NCBI GenBank assembly: GCA_902497215.1
Contig: CABVEH010000015.1
Span: 1-12,612, forward strand
Direction of reading: 5' to 3'
Source: an uncultured Eggerthellaceae bacterium
GTDB lineage: Bacteria; Actinomycetota; Coriobacteriia; Coriobacteriales; Eggerthellaceae
Length of the DNA: 12,612 nt
Of this stretch, positions 5,825 to 12,612 are shown one piece after another; within the stretch, counting starts at the first letter, position 1, and every line of letters starts with the position of its first letter. The notes below the pieces were generated by a model that saw only the letters and a program-made list of their open reading frames with translations, did not search any database and was not told where the DNA came from. Made by a program: the position numbers and the translations under genes.

Positions 5825-7995
5825 CGCCATTCCTTGACGCCGGTCACGGACCCAACCACGCCTTCGACGGCGGCGATGCATTGCTCGACGAATCCTCCTG
5901 CAGCCTCGGAAGCCGATTCGGGAAGGGACACCTTCACGGGAATGACGACCCCTCCCACGGGAAACTCGATCTCGGCTATGGTGACCTCAAGGTCGGCGAC
6001 GGCCTGCGAGACGGCGCCAGGAATGCCGGATGCAAGCGAAGAAACCGCCCCTGCCGCCTCGGATGCCGAAAGCGCGTTCGCCTTGACTTGCCGGAACCGC
6101 ACGGTAAAGGCGCCGTCGTCCGCGCCTGCAACATGCCCTGTGTTGAGCACCGCAGGCTTCAAGGCGTTCAGGTTCGCCGGTTCGAGGCCTGCGGCGTCCA
6201 CCACCGCCTTCAGCGCGCCTTCGGCCCAGGTCCCAAGCCCGCTCAACGTGCCCGTCGACACCGAAGAAAGCCCCCGGCCCAGGGCATCCGACAACGCTGC
6301 TTGCCCGTTTTCGTAGGCTTTGAGCAGTCCGTTCCAGCAGTCCAACACCACACGTGCAGCCCCAACAGCAGCGCCGCCGTCCTGCCCGAAGCCGTCCATC
6401 AGCGAAGTTATGACAGACGAACTGTCGTCGGCCGCGTCCTCGACTAGCGCGGCTGCGGACACCGCCGCCCGGGTTCCCAACACGCTTCCGCCCGACACGA
6501 ACATGCTCTCGAACCCGGTGTCGGCGGCGTTCGATTCCAGGTTGGCCACGATGCATACCGCCCCCGCCGTCCCCGGCGGTTCCGCCGATATGCGCTTGCT
6601 TCCCATCTCGGACAGCAGCGCGCCGATCCTGTCAAGCAAAGGCGTCACCTTCCCCTTCGCCTGTTCGAGAAGGGGGCCCATCTTGGACCTTGCCTGCTGG
6701 TATACCTCGGCCGCCTGGCGGATCTTCTCGTAATGGTGCTCGAAGCCGTTCGCGACGTTCGTCGAAGCCGAGGCCACGTTGCCTATGCTTTCGAGCGAGA
6801 ACCCGCACGTGACGCATCCTTCGAACCCGCCAGCCTCCAGAGCAGCCACGGTCCCCCATCTGGCGGCCCCGCCGCATGCGGGGCATCCGGCATAGGCATG
6901 CATCACGCCGTCCGCAGAAACCGGGAACTGCAGCCCGTCGTAGAGCCTAGTCTGCCTGAACTCGTTCACGTTCCGGAACAGCTTGGGAAAGTTCGCCTGG
7001 AACGACCCCTCTTCATCTCGCACGAACCCGTCGCGTTCCAGCTCCTCTGAAGCGTAAGCATAGAAGGCCATCCTCAGGTGATAGCTGGCCGCATCCGCCA
7101 CGCTTCCCGAAGGTTCGGGCTCGCAGCCTCCCCTGAGCCTGTAGTAGGCCTTCGCGCGTTCCAGGGCGACTGAGAACGACCACGCGTCCACGCTGGAGTA
7201 GGCGGGGTTCTGCGCAGAAGGCATCCACGGGAAACGTCCCGCGCGCTCGTATTGGCAGTATCCCGGCGCAGCCCCGCAGTCGTGCTCGAAGGCCTCGCGT
7301 TTGGCCGCATCGGCCTCTTTCGCAGCCTCCTCGGCAGCGGCAGCGTCGTCCCTTATGCCTTGGGCCTCGGACTCCACGTCTTCGGACAGCTCGGCAACGC
7401 CGTTTCCCACTCCGGCGTCGATTTCCTTCCCTTCCGTGGGAAGGAGCACCGCCACCGCGTAGTAGCTGGCATCCATCGCGCCGCGGTCGCAGGCCGACGC
7501 GACGCCCGCGGCGCTCGCAGCGGCCAGGAACGGAAGCATCTTCTGCAGCCGGTTCAGCCCCGACGACGCCTTGTCGGCGAACGCATCACGCGCCTTCGCC
7601 ACCTTCGTTCCCAGCGATATCAGCTGCTCGGACACGGGAGCCGCAGGGGGAACGCAGGCCGCCACCAGCCCGATTCCGTACACCGTGCCCGCAAGAAGCG
7701 TCATCGAAAGCAGGACGGCATCGCAGGTGCGGACGACTACCATGAATTCCCCCACCTCGCTTTCCGCAGCCAGCACGGCGACGTCCGCCACCTCCTGCAC
7801 CTCTGCGGACGCCGAACCTACCCTGTACAGCTGCGCTCCTGAGAACAGCAGCGACAGGCAGAGCAGGAGGGAGACGGCCATTCCGACGGTGGTGATGCCT
7901 TCCTCGTCCCTGAATGTCAATTTTGCATGCGCCGTCTTAGGGGAATGGCCGCGTCCCTCCCCTCTGCCGGGCAGCTTCATGCGCCTTGCCTTCAT
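5821..7995 (-). CDS. Large TadG-like protein with two CxxC pairs
   Basis: This is a 724-aa protein. A basic N-terminus leads to DEEGITTVGMA and a membrane segment at about 34-56, then GSASAEVQEVADVAVLAAESEV, matching the N-terminal arrangement of TadG/TadE-like proteins. The usual Glu at +5 after the Gly is absent (ITTVG), so prepilin cleavage is doubtful. A second hydrophobic segment lies at about 93-114. An Ala/Glu-rich helix at 209-235 looks like a coiled coil. CPAC (371-374) and CVTC (394-397) form a zinc-ribbon-like pair, and a second helical stretch lies at 421-463. The C-terminal part is Ala/Gly-rich. The ATG at 7995 with a GAGG site is preferred over the ATG at 7980. It is coupled by ATGA to the next gene. 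It is longer than many TadG proteins and lacks an obvious von Willebrand domain. Confidence 0.8.
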   Translation of the reverse strand: MKARRMKLPGRGEGRGHSPKTAHAKLTFRDEEGITTVGMAVSLLLCLSLLFSGAQLYRVGSASAEVQEVADVAVLAAESEVGEFMVVVRTCDAVLLSMTLLAGTVYGIGLVAACVPPAAPVSEQLISLGTKVAKARDAFADKASSGLNRLQKMLPFLAAASAAGVASACDRGAMDASYYAVAVLLPTEGKEIDAGVGNGVAELSEDVESEAQGIRDDAAAAEEAAKEADAAKREAFEHDCGAAPGYCQYERAGRFPWMPSAQNPAYSSVDAWSFSVALERAKAYYRLRGGCEPEPSGSVADAASYHLRMAFYAYASEELERDGFVRDEEGSFQANFPKLFRNVNEFRQTRLYDGLQFPVSADGVMHAYAGCPACGGAARWGTVAALEAGGFEGCVTCGFSLESIGNVASASTNVANGFEHHYEKIRQAAEVYQQARSKMGPLLEQAKGKVTPLLDRIGALLSEMGSKRISAEPPGTAGAVCIVANLESNAADTGFESMFVSGGSVLGTRAAVSAAALVEDAADDSSSVITSLMDGFGQDGGAAVGAARVVLDCWNGLLKAYENGQAALSDALGRGLSSVSTGTLSGLGTWAEGALKAVVDAAGLEPANLNALKPAVLNTGHVAGADDGAFTVRFRQVKANALSASEAAGAVSSLASGIPGAVSQAVADLEVTIAEIEFPVGGVVIPVKVSLPESASEAAGGFVEQCIAAVEGVVGSVTGVKEWR

Positions 7996-8011
7996 GTGTT
8001 CCTCACCGCTC

Positions 8012-8500
8012 TCATATACCTGCCCAGTTCGAGGGGTCGCGCCCCTCCACTGCTCCGTCAATCCAGTCGGGCTGCACCTGCTGTTGCGATTCGACCACGA
8101 CCACAAGATTGCCTTGGCCGTTGGTCAGCCCCAGCAGCGACAGCGCCCCGTCCATGAGCGGAAGCGGCTTGACCTCCGTCGCAATCCGCGCAGACGCCAC
8201 GTTCGACGACTCGTTTCCCTCCAGCTCTATGCGCCATGAACATCCATTGGAATGCACATGGAACTGGTCAAGCTGAGGAACCGCGCCCAGCCTGCGCCGG
8301 ACGAAGTCCTCGGCCAGCCCGGAGTCACCTTCCGACGTGGACGCAAGCAGCCTGCAGGCCTCGGAGGCCGCCCCCTGCATCACGATCCTGTCGTACAGGA
8401 CGATTCCCGGCTGCAGCAGCAACAAGACCAGCAGCACGAGCACCGGAAGCGCGAAGGCGGCCTCGACCGTCGACTGCCCGCATTCAGTAGCAGAAGACAT
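8012..8500 (-). CDS. tadE: TadE-like pseudopilin (promoter-proximal copy)
   Basis: This is a 162-aa protein with a short leader, MSSATECG, cut before QSTVEAAFALPVL (G8/Q9, Glu at +5). One membrane segment follows at about 14-36 (VLVLLVLLLLQPGIVL), then a soluble domain. This is the standard TadE arrangement: a minor pseudopilin processed by the prepilin peptidase and needed for Flp pilus assembly. The ATG at 8500 has an AGGGGGAG ribosome site. Its first 17 nt overlap the end of the second Flp-like gene, and it stops 16 nt before the TadG-like gene, so all three are in one transcript. The leader is unusually short and has no basic residues. Confidence 0.9.
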   Translation of the reverse strand: MSSATECGQSTVEAAFALPVLVLLVLLLLQPGIVLYDRIVMQGAASEACRLLASTSEGDSGLAEDFVRRRLGAVPQLDQFHVHSNGCSWRIELEGNESSNVASARIATEVKPLPLMDGALSLLGLTNGQGNLVVVVESQQQVQPDWIDGAVEGRDPSNWAGI

Positions 8501-8684
8501 CCGCCACTCCCCCTGCGGCCCCTTGCACGTTGTGCGAGGCCGAGGCGACCGCGTGCTGTACGAACATCCCGCCGTCGACGGCGTTCCACAGCAACCCCAG
8601 CGCCATCACAACGGTCAACGACGCGGCCATCACCACGGCGTATTCCACGGTGGACTGGCCCCGCTCGTCCGACGCGAGCCCCAT
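8484..8684 (-). CDS. Second Flp-type pilin-like protein
   Basis: This is a 66-aa protein from the ATG at 8684. The sequence ASDERG/QSTVEYAVVMAAS has the Gly-Gln cut with Glu at +5 and Tyr at +6, the hallmark of Flp pilins rather than TadE, followed by one hydrophobic segment (about 15-33) and a short tail ending in Cys-Tyr. It follows flp after 65 bp and overlaps tadE by 17 nt. The start is uncertain: neither the ATG at 8684 nor the GTG at 8690 has a ribosome site, and the frame is open far upstream across the flp gene. A slightly longer basic leader starting near 8740 at a non-ATG codon is possible. It is likely a minor or alternative pilin subunit. Confidence 0.75.
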   Translation of the reverse strand: MGLASDERGQSTVEYAVVMAASLTVVMALGLLWNAVDGGMFVQHAVASASHNVQGAAGGVADVFCY

Positions 8685-8749
8685 CAGCACGCGACGGAAA
8701 TGGGCGTCCGCGATTCTCCCGCGGTCGATCCTTCGAACCAGCGTGCGCC

Positions 8750-9034
8750 TTAGAGCCCTTGGATTCCGCTTGCTATCGCCTGCCACAGCTCTTCCAGCTT
8801 CGGACGGAAGATGGTTATGGCCAGGATCGCGATCACGACGAGCACGCCTACCAGGATCGCGTACTCCGTGGTGCCCTGCCCTCGCCTGCACGCCAGCTTC
8901 GCGTGAACGCGCGCCGCGAACCTCGACAAGGCCCCCGAGCATCCTCGGATTCCCCGGCACCCATCCTCTGCTGACCGCCCTTGCGTAACGGCCGTCATGC
9001 ATTCCTGTCGCGCGCTTCGATTCCCTTGACACAT
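8750..9034 (-). CDS. flp: Flp-type major pilin
   Basis: This is a 94-aa prepilin. CRRG/QGTTEYAILVGVLVVIAIL gives the classical Flp cut site (G52/Q53) with Glu at +5 and Tyr at +6, then one hydrophobic helix (about 58-74) and a short tail. The predicted mature subunit is 42 aa, normal for Flp. The leader of 52 residues is much longer than the usual 10-25. The ATG at 9034 has a good AAGGTGG site; an in-frame ATG at 8998 with AGGA would still leave a 40-residue leader. It lies directly after tadC, 42 bp away, without a visible promoter or terminator. Confidence 0.88.
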   Translation of the reverse strand: MCQGNRSARQECMTAVTQGRSAEDGCRGIRGCSGALSRFAARVHAKLACRRGQGTTEYAILVGVLVVIAILAITIFRPKLEELWQAIASGIQGL

Positions 9035-9076
9035 CGAAATCCACCTTTCCTGAACTCGTCGACGTCTTTCCTTCCA

Positions 9077-10009
9077 TCAGAATCCGCCCTGCATCAGCTC
9101 GAGCAGGACGGGTCCTAGCACCATCGCCAGCATCGCCGGAAGTATCAACACCCCGGTGGGGACCATCATCTTCACCGGGGCCTTTGCGATGCGCTCCTCC
9201 CGCTGCGACTGGTAGACGCTTCGCGCCTCCGCCGCGTCGCTTTCCAGGCTGGCCACCATCGACGACCCGTACCGGATAGACTTGACCACCGTCTCCACCA
9301 CCCGGGCCAGGATGGCCGAGTCGTAGGTTGACGCCAGCTTGCGCAGGGCCTCGTCGCGCCTGGACAGCCCGCAGCTCCACTGCACGCGGGCGTTCTCAAG
9401 CTCGCGAGAGAGCAGCGTGTCGAAATGCTCGGCATATATGCGCAGGCTGGAGTCGAACGGCAGCCCGCTGCGCATGCCAAGGGCCACCACGTCCAGCATC
9501 TCCGGCAGGTGTCGCTCGGCAGCCTGCGCCCTTTCCTTGGCCCGCGCCCGCATCGCATGGGCAGGCATGCCGAACCCGACGACCGCGCCTGCGGTGGCCA
9601 ATATCACGGAAAGCTGCACCGAGAACAGCATCCCTGCGGCAAGTCCTGCAGCTGCGCATCCTCCGGCCGTCCTGAACCTCGCCTCGTTGAACGCCCGAGG
9701 TGCCACCTTGCCTTCCAACCCAGACAACCTGGCCAGCGAGCCAAACTCCTTCCCTTCGGGGAAACCCTTCGAAGCGATGCCCCTGCCGCGCGTCAGCGAA
9801 AGCTCTCGGTCAAGGCGCTCCATCGCGGAAATCAGCCTGTCGCCAAGGGAGGCGCCAACCTCGTCGCTGCCACCTTCTCCCTTCGGCGCAATCGACGCCT
9901 TGTGCCTTTTCGCCCTGGCCCAGGCTTCGTAGGCGCGCCAGAACGCGAACCCGCATGCCGCAGCCATAAGGCAGCCGCCCGCAACAAGCCCCGTCGCCAT
10001 GGCCTCCAT
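9077..10009 (-). CDS. tadC: Tad secretion platform protein TadC
   Basis: This is a 310-aa inner-membrane protein of the GspF/T2SSF family (PF00482) that forms the assembly platform together with TadB. It has membrane segments at about 5-24, 115-132, 134-150 and 283-305. The cytoplasmic T2SSF signature LPEMLDVVALGMRSGLPF lies at 168-185, with a following helical repeat to about 275. The stretch at 35-110 is a charged cytoplasmic linker. The ATG at 10009 has GAGGTGG at 6-nt spacing and begins 1 nt after the tadB stop. Confidence 0.93.
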   Translation of the reverse strand: MEAMATGLVAGGCLMAAACGFAFWRAYEAWARAKRHKASIAPKGEGGSDEVGASLGDRLISAMERLDRELSLTRGRGIASKGFPEGKEFGSLARLSGLEGKVAPRAFNEARFRTAGGCAAAGLAAGMLFSVQLSVILATAGAVVGFGMPAHAMRARAKERAQAAERHLPEMLDVVALGMRSGLPFDSSLRIYAEHFDTLLSRELENARVQWSCGLSRRDEALRKLASTYDSAILARVVETVVKSIRYGSSMVASLESDAAEARSVYQSQREERIAKAPVKMMVPTGVLILPAMLAMVLGPVLLELMQGGF

Positions 10010-10010
10010 G

Positions 10011-10979
10011 TCAAACCACCTCGACCTTCAACATGCGCCGCACCACGAGCACTCCCGCCAACTGCATCGTCAAGGCCAGGGCCAGCACCGCCATTCCCAA
10101 TGCGCTCGAGAAGAACGGCGACAGGAAGTCGGGGCTCATCAGCGAAAAGAGGGCCACGAGTATGAACGGCATCACCGTCACGATGCTGGCCGACAGCTTC
10201 GCCTGCGCCGTCTGCACGCGCAGCGACCGCATCAGCTTGAGCTCGCCCTCTATCGACTCCGTCGCAGACTCGAGCACGGGCGCGATGCTGCCGCCGCTTT
10301 TGTGCTGCACATCAAGCGCCACGGCCACGAACGAAAGCTCGGGAAGCCTGGGGTTGTTGCGCATGGCCGAAAGCGCCTCGGTGGTGGTGGCGCCCATTTC
10401 CAGCCTGTCCGCCGCTGTCGAGAGCAGGCGGCTCATGTAGCCGTCCGTCTCCTTTGACGCGTCGGCAAGGGTCTGTGAAAGCGAATGCCCCGACCTGAAC
10501 GACATGCTGAAGGCGCGCAGAACGTCGGGGATCTCCTCGCGCATGGCCATGTTGCGCTTCTCGCTCCTGTTGCGCACGTAGGCCACGGCACCCGCAAACG
10601 CCATGCATCCCGCGGCGATCCCGAAGACCGCCGACCCTCCGAGCAAGGCGCCCAAGACCGCGACCGCCGCCGAGGTCGCCAGCAGCAGCGACAGCAGCGC
10701 CTCCGCGGAAGCTTCCATCCCGCGCTCCTGAAGCAGTATGGAAGCGCTCTGGCAGGCGTCGTCCACGAACGGGAACGCCGCCAGAACCTTCCTAGATGGG
10801 CGGATCAGCGGACGCACGCCCGCCTTCAGCCTGAAAGCGGCAAGCTCGCCTGGCGTGGACGCCAACATCGAGGCCGCAGCCGCGCGGCGCTTCATGGCGC
10901 CGAAGGCCCATTCGGCCAGGCAGGCGCCCGAAGCCATCGCCAGCAACCCGGCGGCCAGAAGCGCGATGGTCGTGCTCAT
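10011..10979 (-). CDS. tadB: Tad secretion platform protein TadB
   Basis: This is a 322-aa GspF/T2SSF-family inner-membrane protein. It has an N-terminal membrane segment (4-22), a pair at about 92-112 and 114-135, and two at the C-terminus (264-282 and 292-313). The cytoplasmic motif IPDVLRAFSMSFRSGHSL (150-167) matches the TadB/TadC family, and LDVQHKSGGSIAPVLE is the second conserved block. Its ATG overlaps the TGA of tadA as ATGA, with GAGGTG 8 nt upstream, so it is translated in step with the ATPase it works with. Confidence 0.95.
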   Translation of the reverse strand: MSTTIALLAAGLLAMASGACLAEWAFGAMKRRAAAASMLASTPGELAAFRLKAGVRPLIRPSRKVLAAFPFVDDACQSASILLQERGMEASAEALLSLLLATSAAVAVLGALLGGSAVFGIAAGCMAFAGAVAYVRNRSEKRNMAMREEIPDVLRAFSMSFRSGHSLSQTLADASKETDGYMSRLLSTAADRLEMGATTTEALSAMRNNPRLPELSFVAVALDVQHKSGGSIAPVLESATESIEGELKLMRSLRVQTAQAKLSASIVTVMPFILVALFSLMSPDFLSPFFSSALGMAVLALALTMQLAGVLVVRRMLKVEVV

Positions 10980-12313
10980 CGTCCGAACACCTCGCTTTCC
11001 CAGACGTCCAGCTCCTCCACCGGAATTGGAAACGCCGCAGGATGCGACCTGACCTCCTCGGCCAGTGCCGGGACGCGCTTCCATGCGCCCTCGTCCGAAA
11101 ACGACTCGCGCTCGAACACGCGCTCGATGGAAACCACTCGCTTGCGCCGGTCGTAGACCACCTCGGCAATCGCCTGCAGGAACCTGCTTCCGTCGCTTCC
11201 CCTCGAAACCTGCACGATGTAGTGGAACGCGTTGCCGATCTGCGCCTCTATGGCGTCTACGGGAAGGTTCACTGCGTATCGGACCATCGTGATCATGCGG
11301 TCGACGACGTCCTCCGGGGAATTGGCATGAAGCGTCGTGAGCGATCCGTCATGGCCAGTGTTCATGGCCTGGAGCATGTCCAGCGCCTCGCCGCTTCGGC
11401 ACTCCCCGACGATGATCCTGTCGGGGCGCATGCGCAGCGCGTTTATCACCAGCTCGCGGATCGTCACCTCGCCGGTGCCTTCCGCGTTCTGCGGACGGGC
11501 CTCCAGCCTGACGACGTGGTTCACCTCGTCGAACTTGAGCTCGGCCGAGTCCTCTATGGTTATCACCCTCTCGTCCGGCGACACCAAGCGCGACAGCGCG
11601 TTGAGCATTGTCGTCTTGCCCGAACCCGTTCCGCCCGACACCACGACGTTGCGCCTGGCCCGAACCAGCCAGCCCAGAAAGCGCATCACCGGGCCATCGA
11701 ACGATCCCGCGTCGCGCATCTCCTCCAGAGGCATCACCCTGCGCGTGAAGGCGCGGATGGTGAGGCACGGGCCGTCCAGGGCGATGGGCGGTATGGCTGC
11801 GTGCACTCTGTGTCCCTGGGGAAGCCTGGCGTTCACCATAGGCGAGCTCTCGTCGATTCGGCGCCCCAAAGGCCCGATTATCCTGTCTATAAGCACCCTG
11901 ACCTGCTCGTCGCTGTCGAACGTCAGGTCGCTTTTCACCAGCTTGCCGTCGCGCTCGAAGAAGATGCTGCGCGAGCCGTTGACCATGATCTCGGTCACGC
12001 TCTCGTCGTCCACCAGGCTCTCGACGGGCCCCATTCCGAACACCACGTCGATAAGTTCCTCGACGAGCGCCCGCTTCTCGGCCCCGGAAAGCGAATCCCA
12101 CTTGGATTCGGCCAAGGCATGCCTGCACGACGAGCGCAGCTCGTTGCGGGCGCGCTGCGGATTATCGACCATTATCGCCGCTATGGCCTCGAGCGACGTC
12201 CAGCTGCGGATGTCTCGCCGAAGCTCCTCGACGCCGAGCCTGCCGGCCGCAGGCCCCCCGCTCGAAGGCGAGTTCAGCCCTTCAACCTGGCGCACGCGCT
12301 CGGTCAGACTCAT
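10976..12313 (-). CDS. tadA: Tad pilus assembly/secretion ATPase TadA
   Basis: This is a 445-aa cytoplasmic hexameric ATPase of the GspE/VirB11 family (CpaF type) that powers Flp pilus assembly. All family motifs are intact: Walker A GGTGSGKTT (227-235), Asp box ITIEDSAEL (251-259), Walker B region RPDRIIVGECRSGEA (296-310) and His box TGHDGSLTTLHANS (319-332). The N-terminal domain with VTEIMVNGSRSIFFERDG (106-123) is also typical. The ATG at 12313 is chosen because it overlaps the TGA of the preceding gene (ATGA) with GAGGTG nearby; the frame is open further upstream but only as a shadow of that gene. The length is usual for CpaF/TadA. Confidence 0.97.
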   Translation of the reverse strand: MSLTERVRQVEGLNSPSSGGPAAGRLGVEELRRDIRSWTSLEAIAAIMVDNPQRARNELRSSCRHALAESKWDSLSGAEKRALVEELIDVVFGMGPVESLVDDESVTEIMVNGSRSIFFERDGKLVKSDLTFDSDEQVRVLIDRIIGPLGRRIDESSPMVNARLPQGHRVHAAIPPIALDGPCLTIRAFTRRVMPLEEMRDAGSFDGPVMRFLGWLVRARRNVVVSGGTGSGKTTMLNALSRLVSPDERVITIEDSAELKFDEVNHVVRLEARPQNAEGTGEVTIRELVINALRMRPDRIIVGECRSGEALDMLQAMNTGHDGSLTTLHANSPEDVVDRMITMVRYAVNLPVDAIEAQIGNAFHYIVQVSRGSDGSRFLQAIAEVVYDRRKRVVSIERVFERESFSDEGAWKRVPALAEEVRSHPAAFPIPVEELDVWESEVFGR

Positions 12314-12612
12314 GGGAGCACCTCGTCGAGCATCGCAGCCACGCTCGTGCAGAAGTCGTTCCTGGACGAGGCAAGCTCCTCGGCCAGCCCCGCCCCCATA
12401 AGCTCCTCGACCTCGGCGCCGCCTTCCTTCAGCTCGAACACCTGCGCTCCGTGCATCACGTTCGCTATGTCCATGGCCGTGAACAGCGCGCCGCGCTCGC
12501 AGCGGTTCAACGCATACACGAAGGGGCCCGTTGCGATGCCCAGCCGCAGGCAAAGGTCGAGCGCATGCTGGCACGAACGGACGGACGATGCCCGCTGGTC
12601 CAGCATGAACAC
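12310..12612 (-). CDS. TadZ/CpaE-type MinD-like ATPase, C-terminal 100 residues (truncated by window edge)
   Basis: The C-terminal end of an open frame enters from the right edge, so the ATP-binding part is not seen. The visible stretch (HALDLCLRLGIATGPFVYAL, then a basic/acidic region and GGAEVEELMGAGLAEELASS) resembles the tail of CpaE/TadZ proteins, which place the Tad machine at a cell pole or focus. The call rests mainly on its position immediately before tadA, coupled by an ATGA overlap, and on the characteristic end in which a small residue-rich stretch precedes a final helix. Homology is not certain from this fragment. The first codon in the window is GTG but is internal. Confidence 0.65.
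   Translation of the reverse strand: MFMLDQRASSVRSCQHALDLCLRLGIATGPFVYALNRCERGALFTAMDIANVMHGAQVFELKEGGAEVEELMGAGLAEELASSRNDFCTSVAAMLDEVLP

Noticed and set aside
8685..9380. Long minus-strand frame leading into the second Flp-like pilin
   Set aside because: It crosses flp and the end of tadC in another frame. An ATG at 9077 overlapping the tadC stop would give a leader of over 130 residues with no features, so I treat it as a shadow.
11337..12401. 354-codon plus-strand open frame
   Set aside because: It lies antisense to tadA, has Ser/Arg/Thr-rich composition and no family signature. It results from GC-rich codon bias on the coding strand.
1..12612. CRISPR array, tRNA, rRNA, complete insertion sequence or phage genes
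   Set aside because: No regularly spaced direct repeats, cloverleaf-like sequences, transposase or phage motifs were seen in the window; the only striking repeat is the palindrome at 3697-3774.

Overview
The window looks like a GC-rich actinobacterial chromosome segment, most likely from the Coriobacteriia (Eggerthellales-type gut bacteria). That placement is an inference from the high G+C content, the DtxR-type iron boxes, a feoA-feoA-feoB cluster and a compact Tad pilus locus with short, heavily overlapping genes. No rRNA, tRNA or other taxonomic marker is present to confirm it.

Left part (1-1967, minus strand): a ferrous-iron uptake cluster. Two small FeoA-domain proteins are followed by FeoB, whose N-terminal 408 codons lie in the window and run off the left edge. 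Three related 18-bp near-palindromes (AGTTAG-N6-cTAACT type) lie at the feo promoters: one on a good TTGACA-17-TAAAAA promoter before the first feoA, one upstream of that promoter, and one before feoB. I read them as sites for an iron-sensing DtxR-family repressor.

Middle (2105-4223, plus strand): threonine synthase (thrC), read from a GTG start. It is followed by a perfect 78-bp palindrome with 39-bp arms and no loop, and then by a short ModE-like winged-helix regulator consisting of the HTH domain only.

Right part (4149-12612, minus strand, transcribed right to left): a Tad (tight adherence / Flp pilus) operon that enters from the right edge. The order is the C-terminal end of a TadZ/CpaE-type ATPase, TadA secretion ATPase, TadB, TadC, the Flp pilin, a second Flp-like pilin, a TadE-like pseudopilin, a 724-aa TadG-like protein carrying two CxxC pairs, a second TadE-like pseudopilin, a secreted protein of unknown function, a DUF192 protein and a small zinc-ribbon-like protein. 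At least four junctions are ATGA overlaps, so the genes are probably translationally coupled. TadZ and TadA should localise and power the machine, TadB and TadC form the inner-membrane platform, and Flp makes the fibre. The TadE/TadG-like proteins would be minor subunits or surface factors.

The most unusual material is the promoter-distal end of the Tad operon (about 4.1-8.0 kb), where a cysteine-bearing TadG-like protein is linked to three accessory genes, and the large perfect palindrome after thrC.
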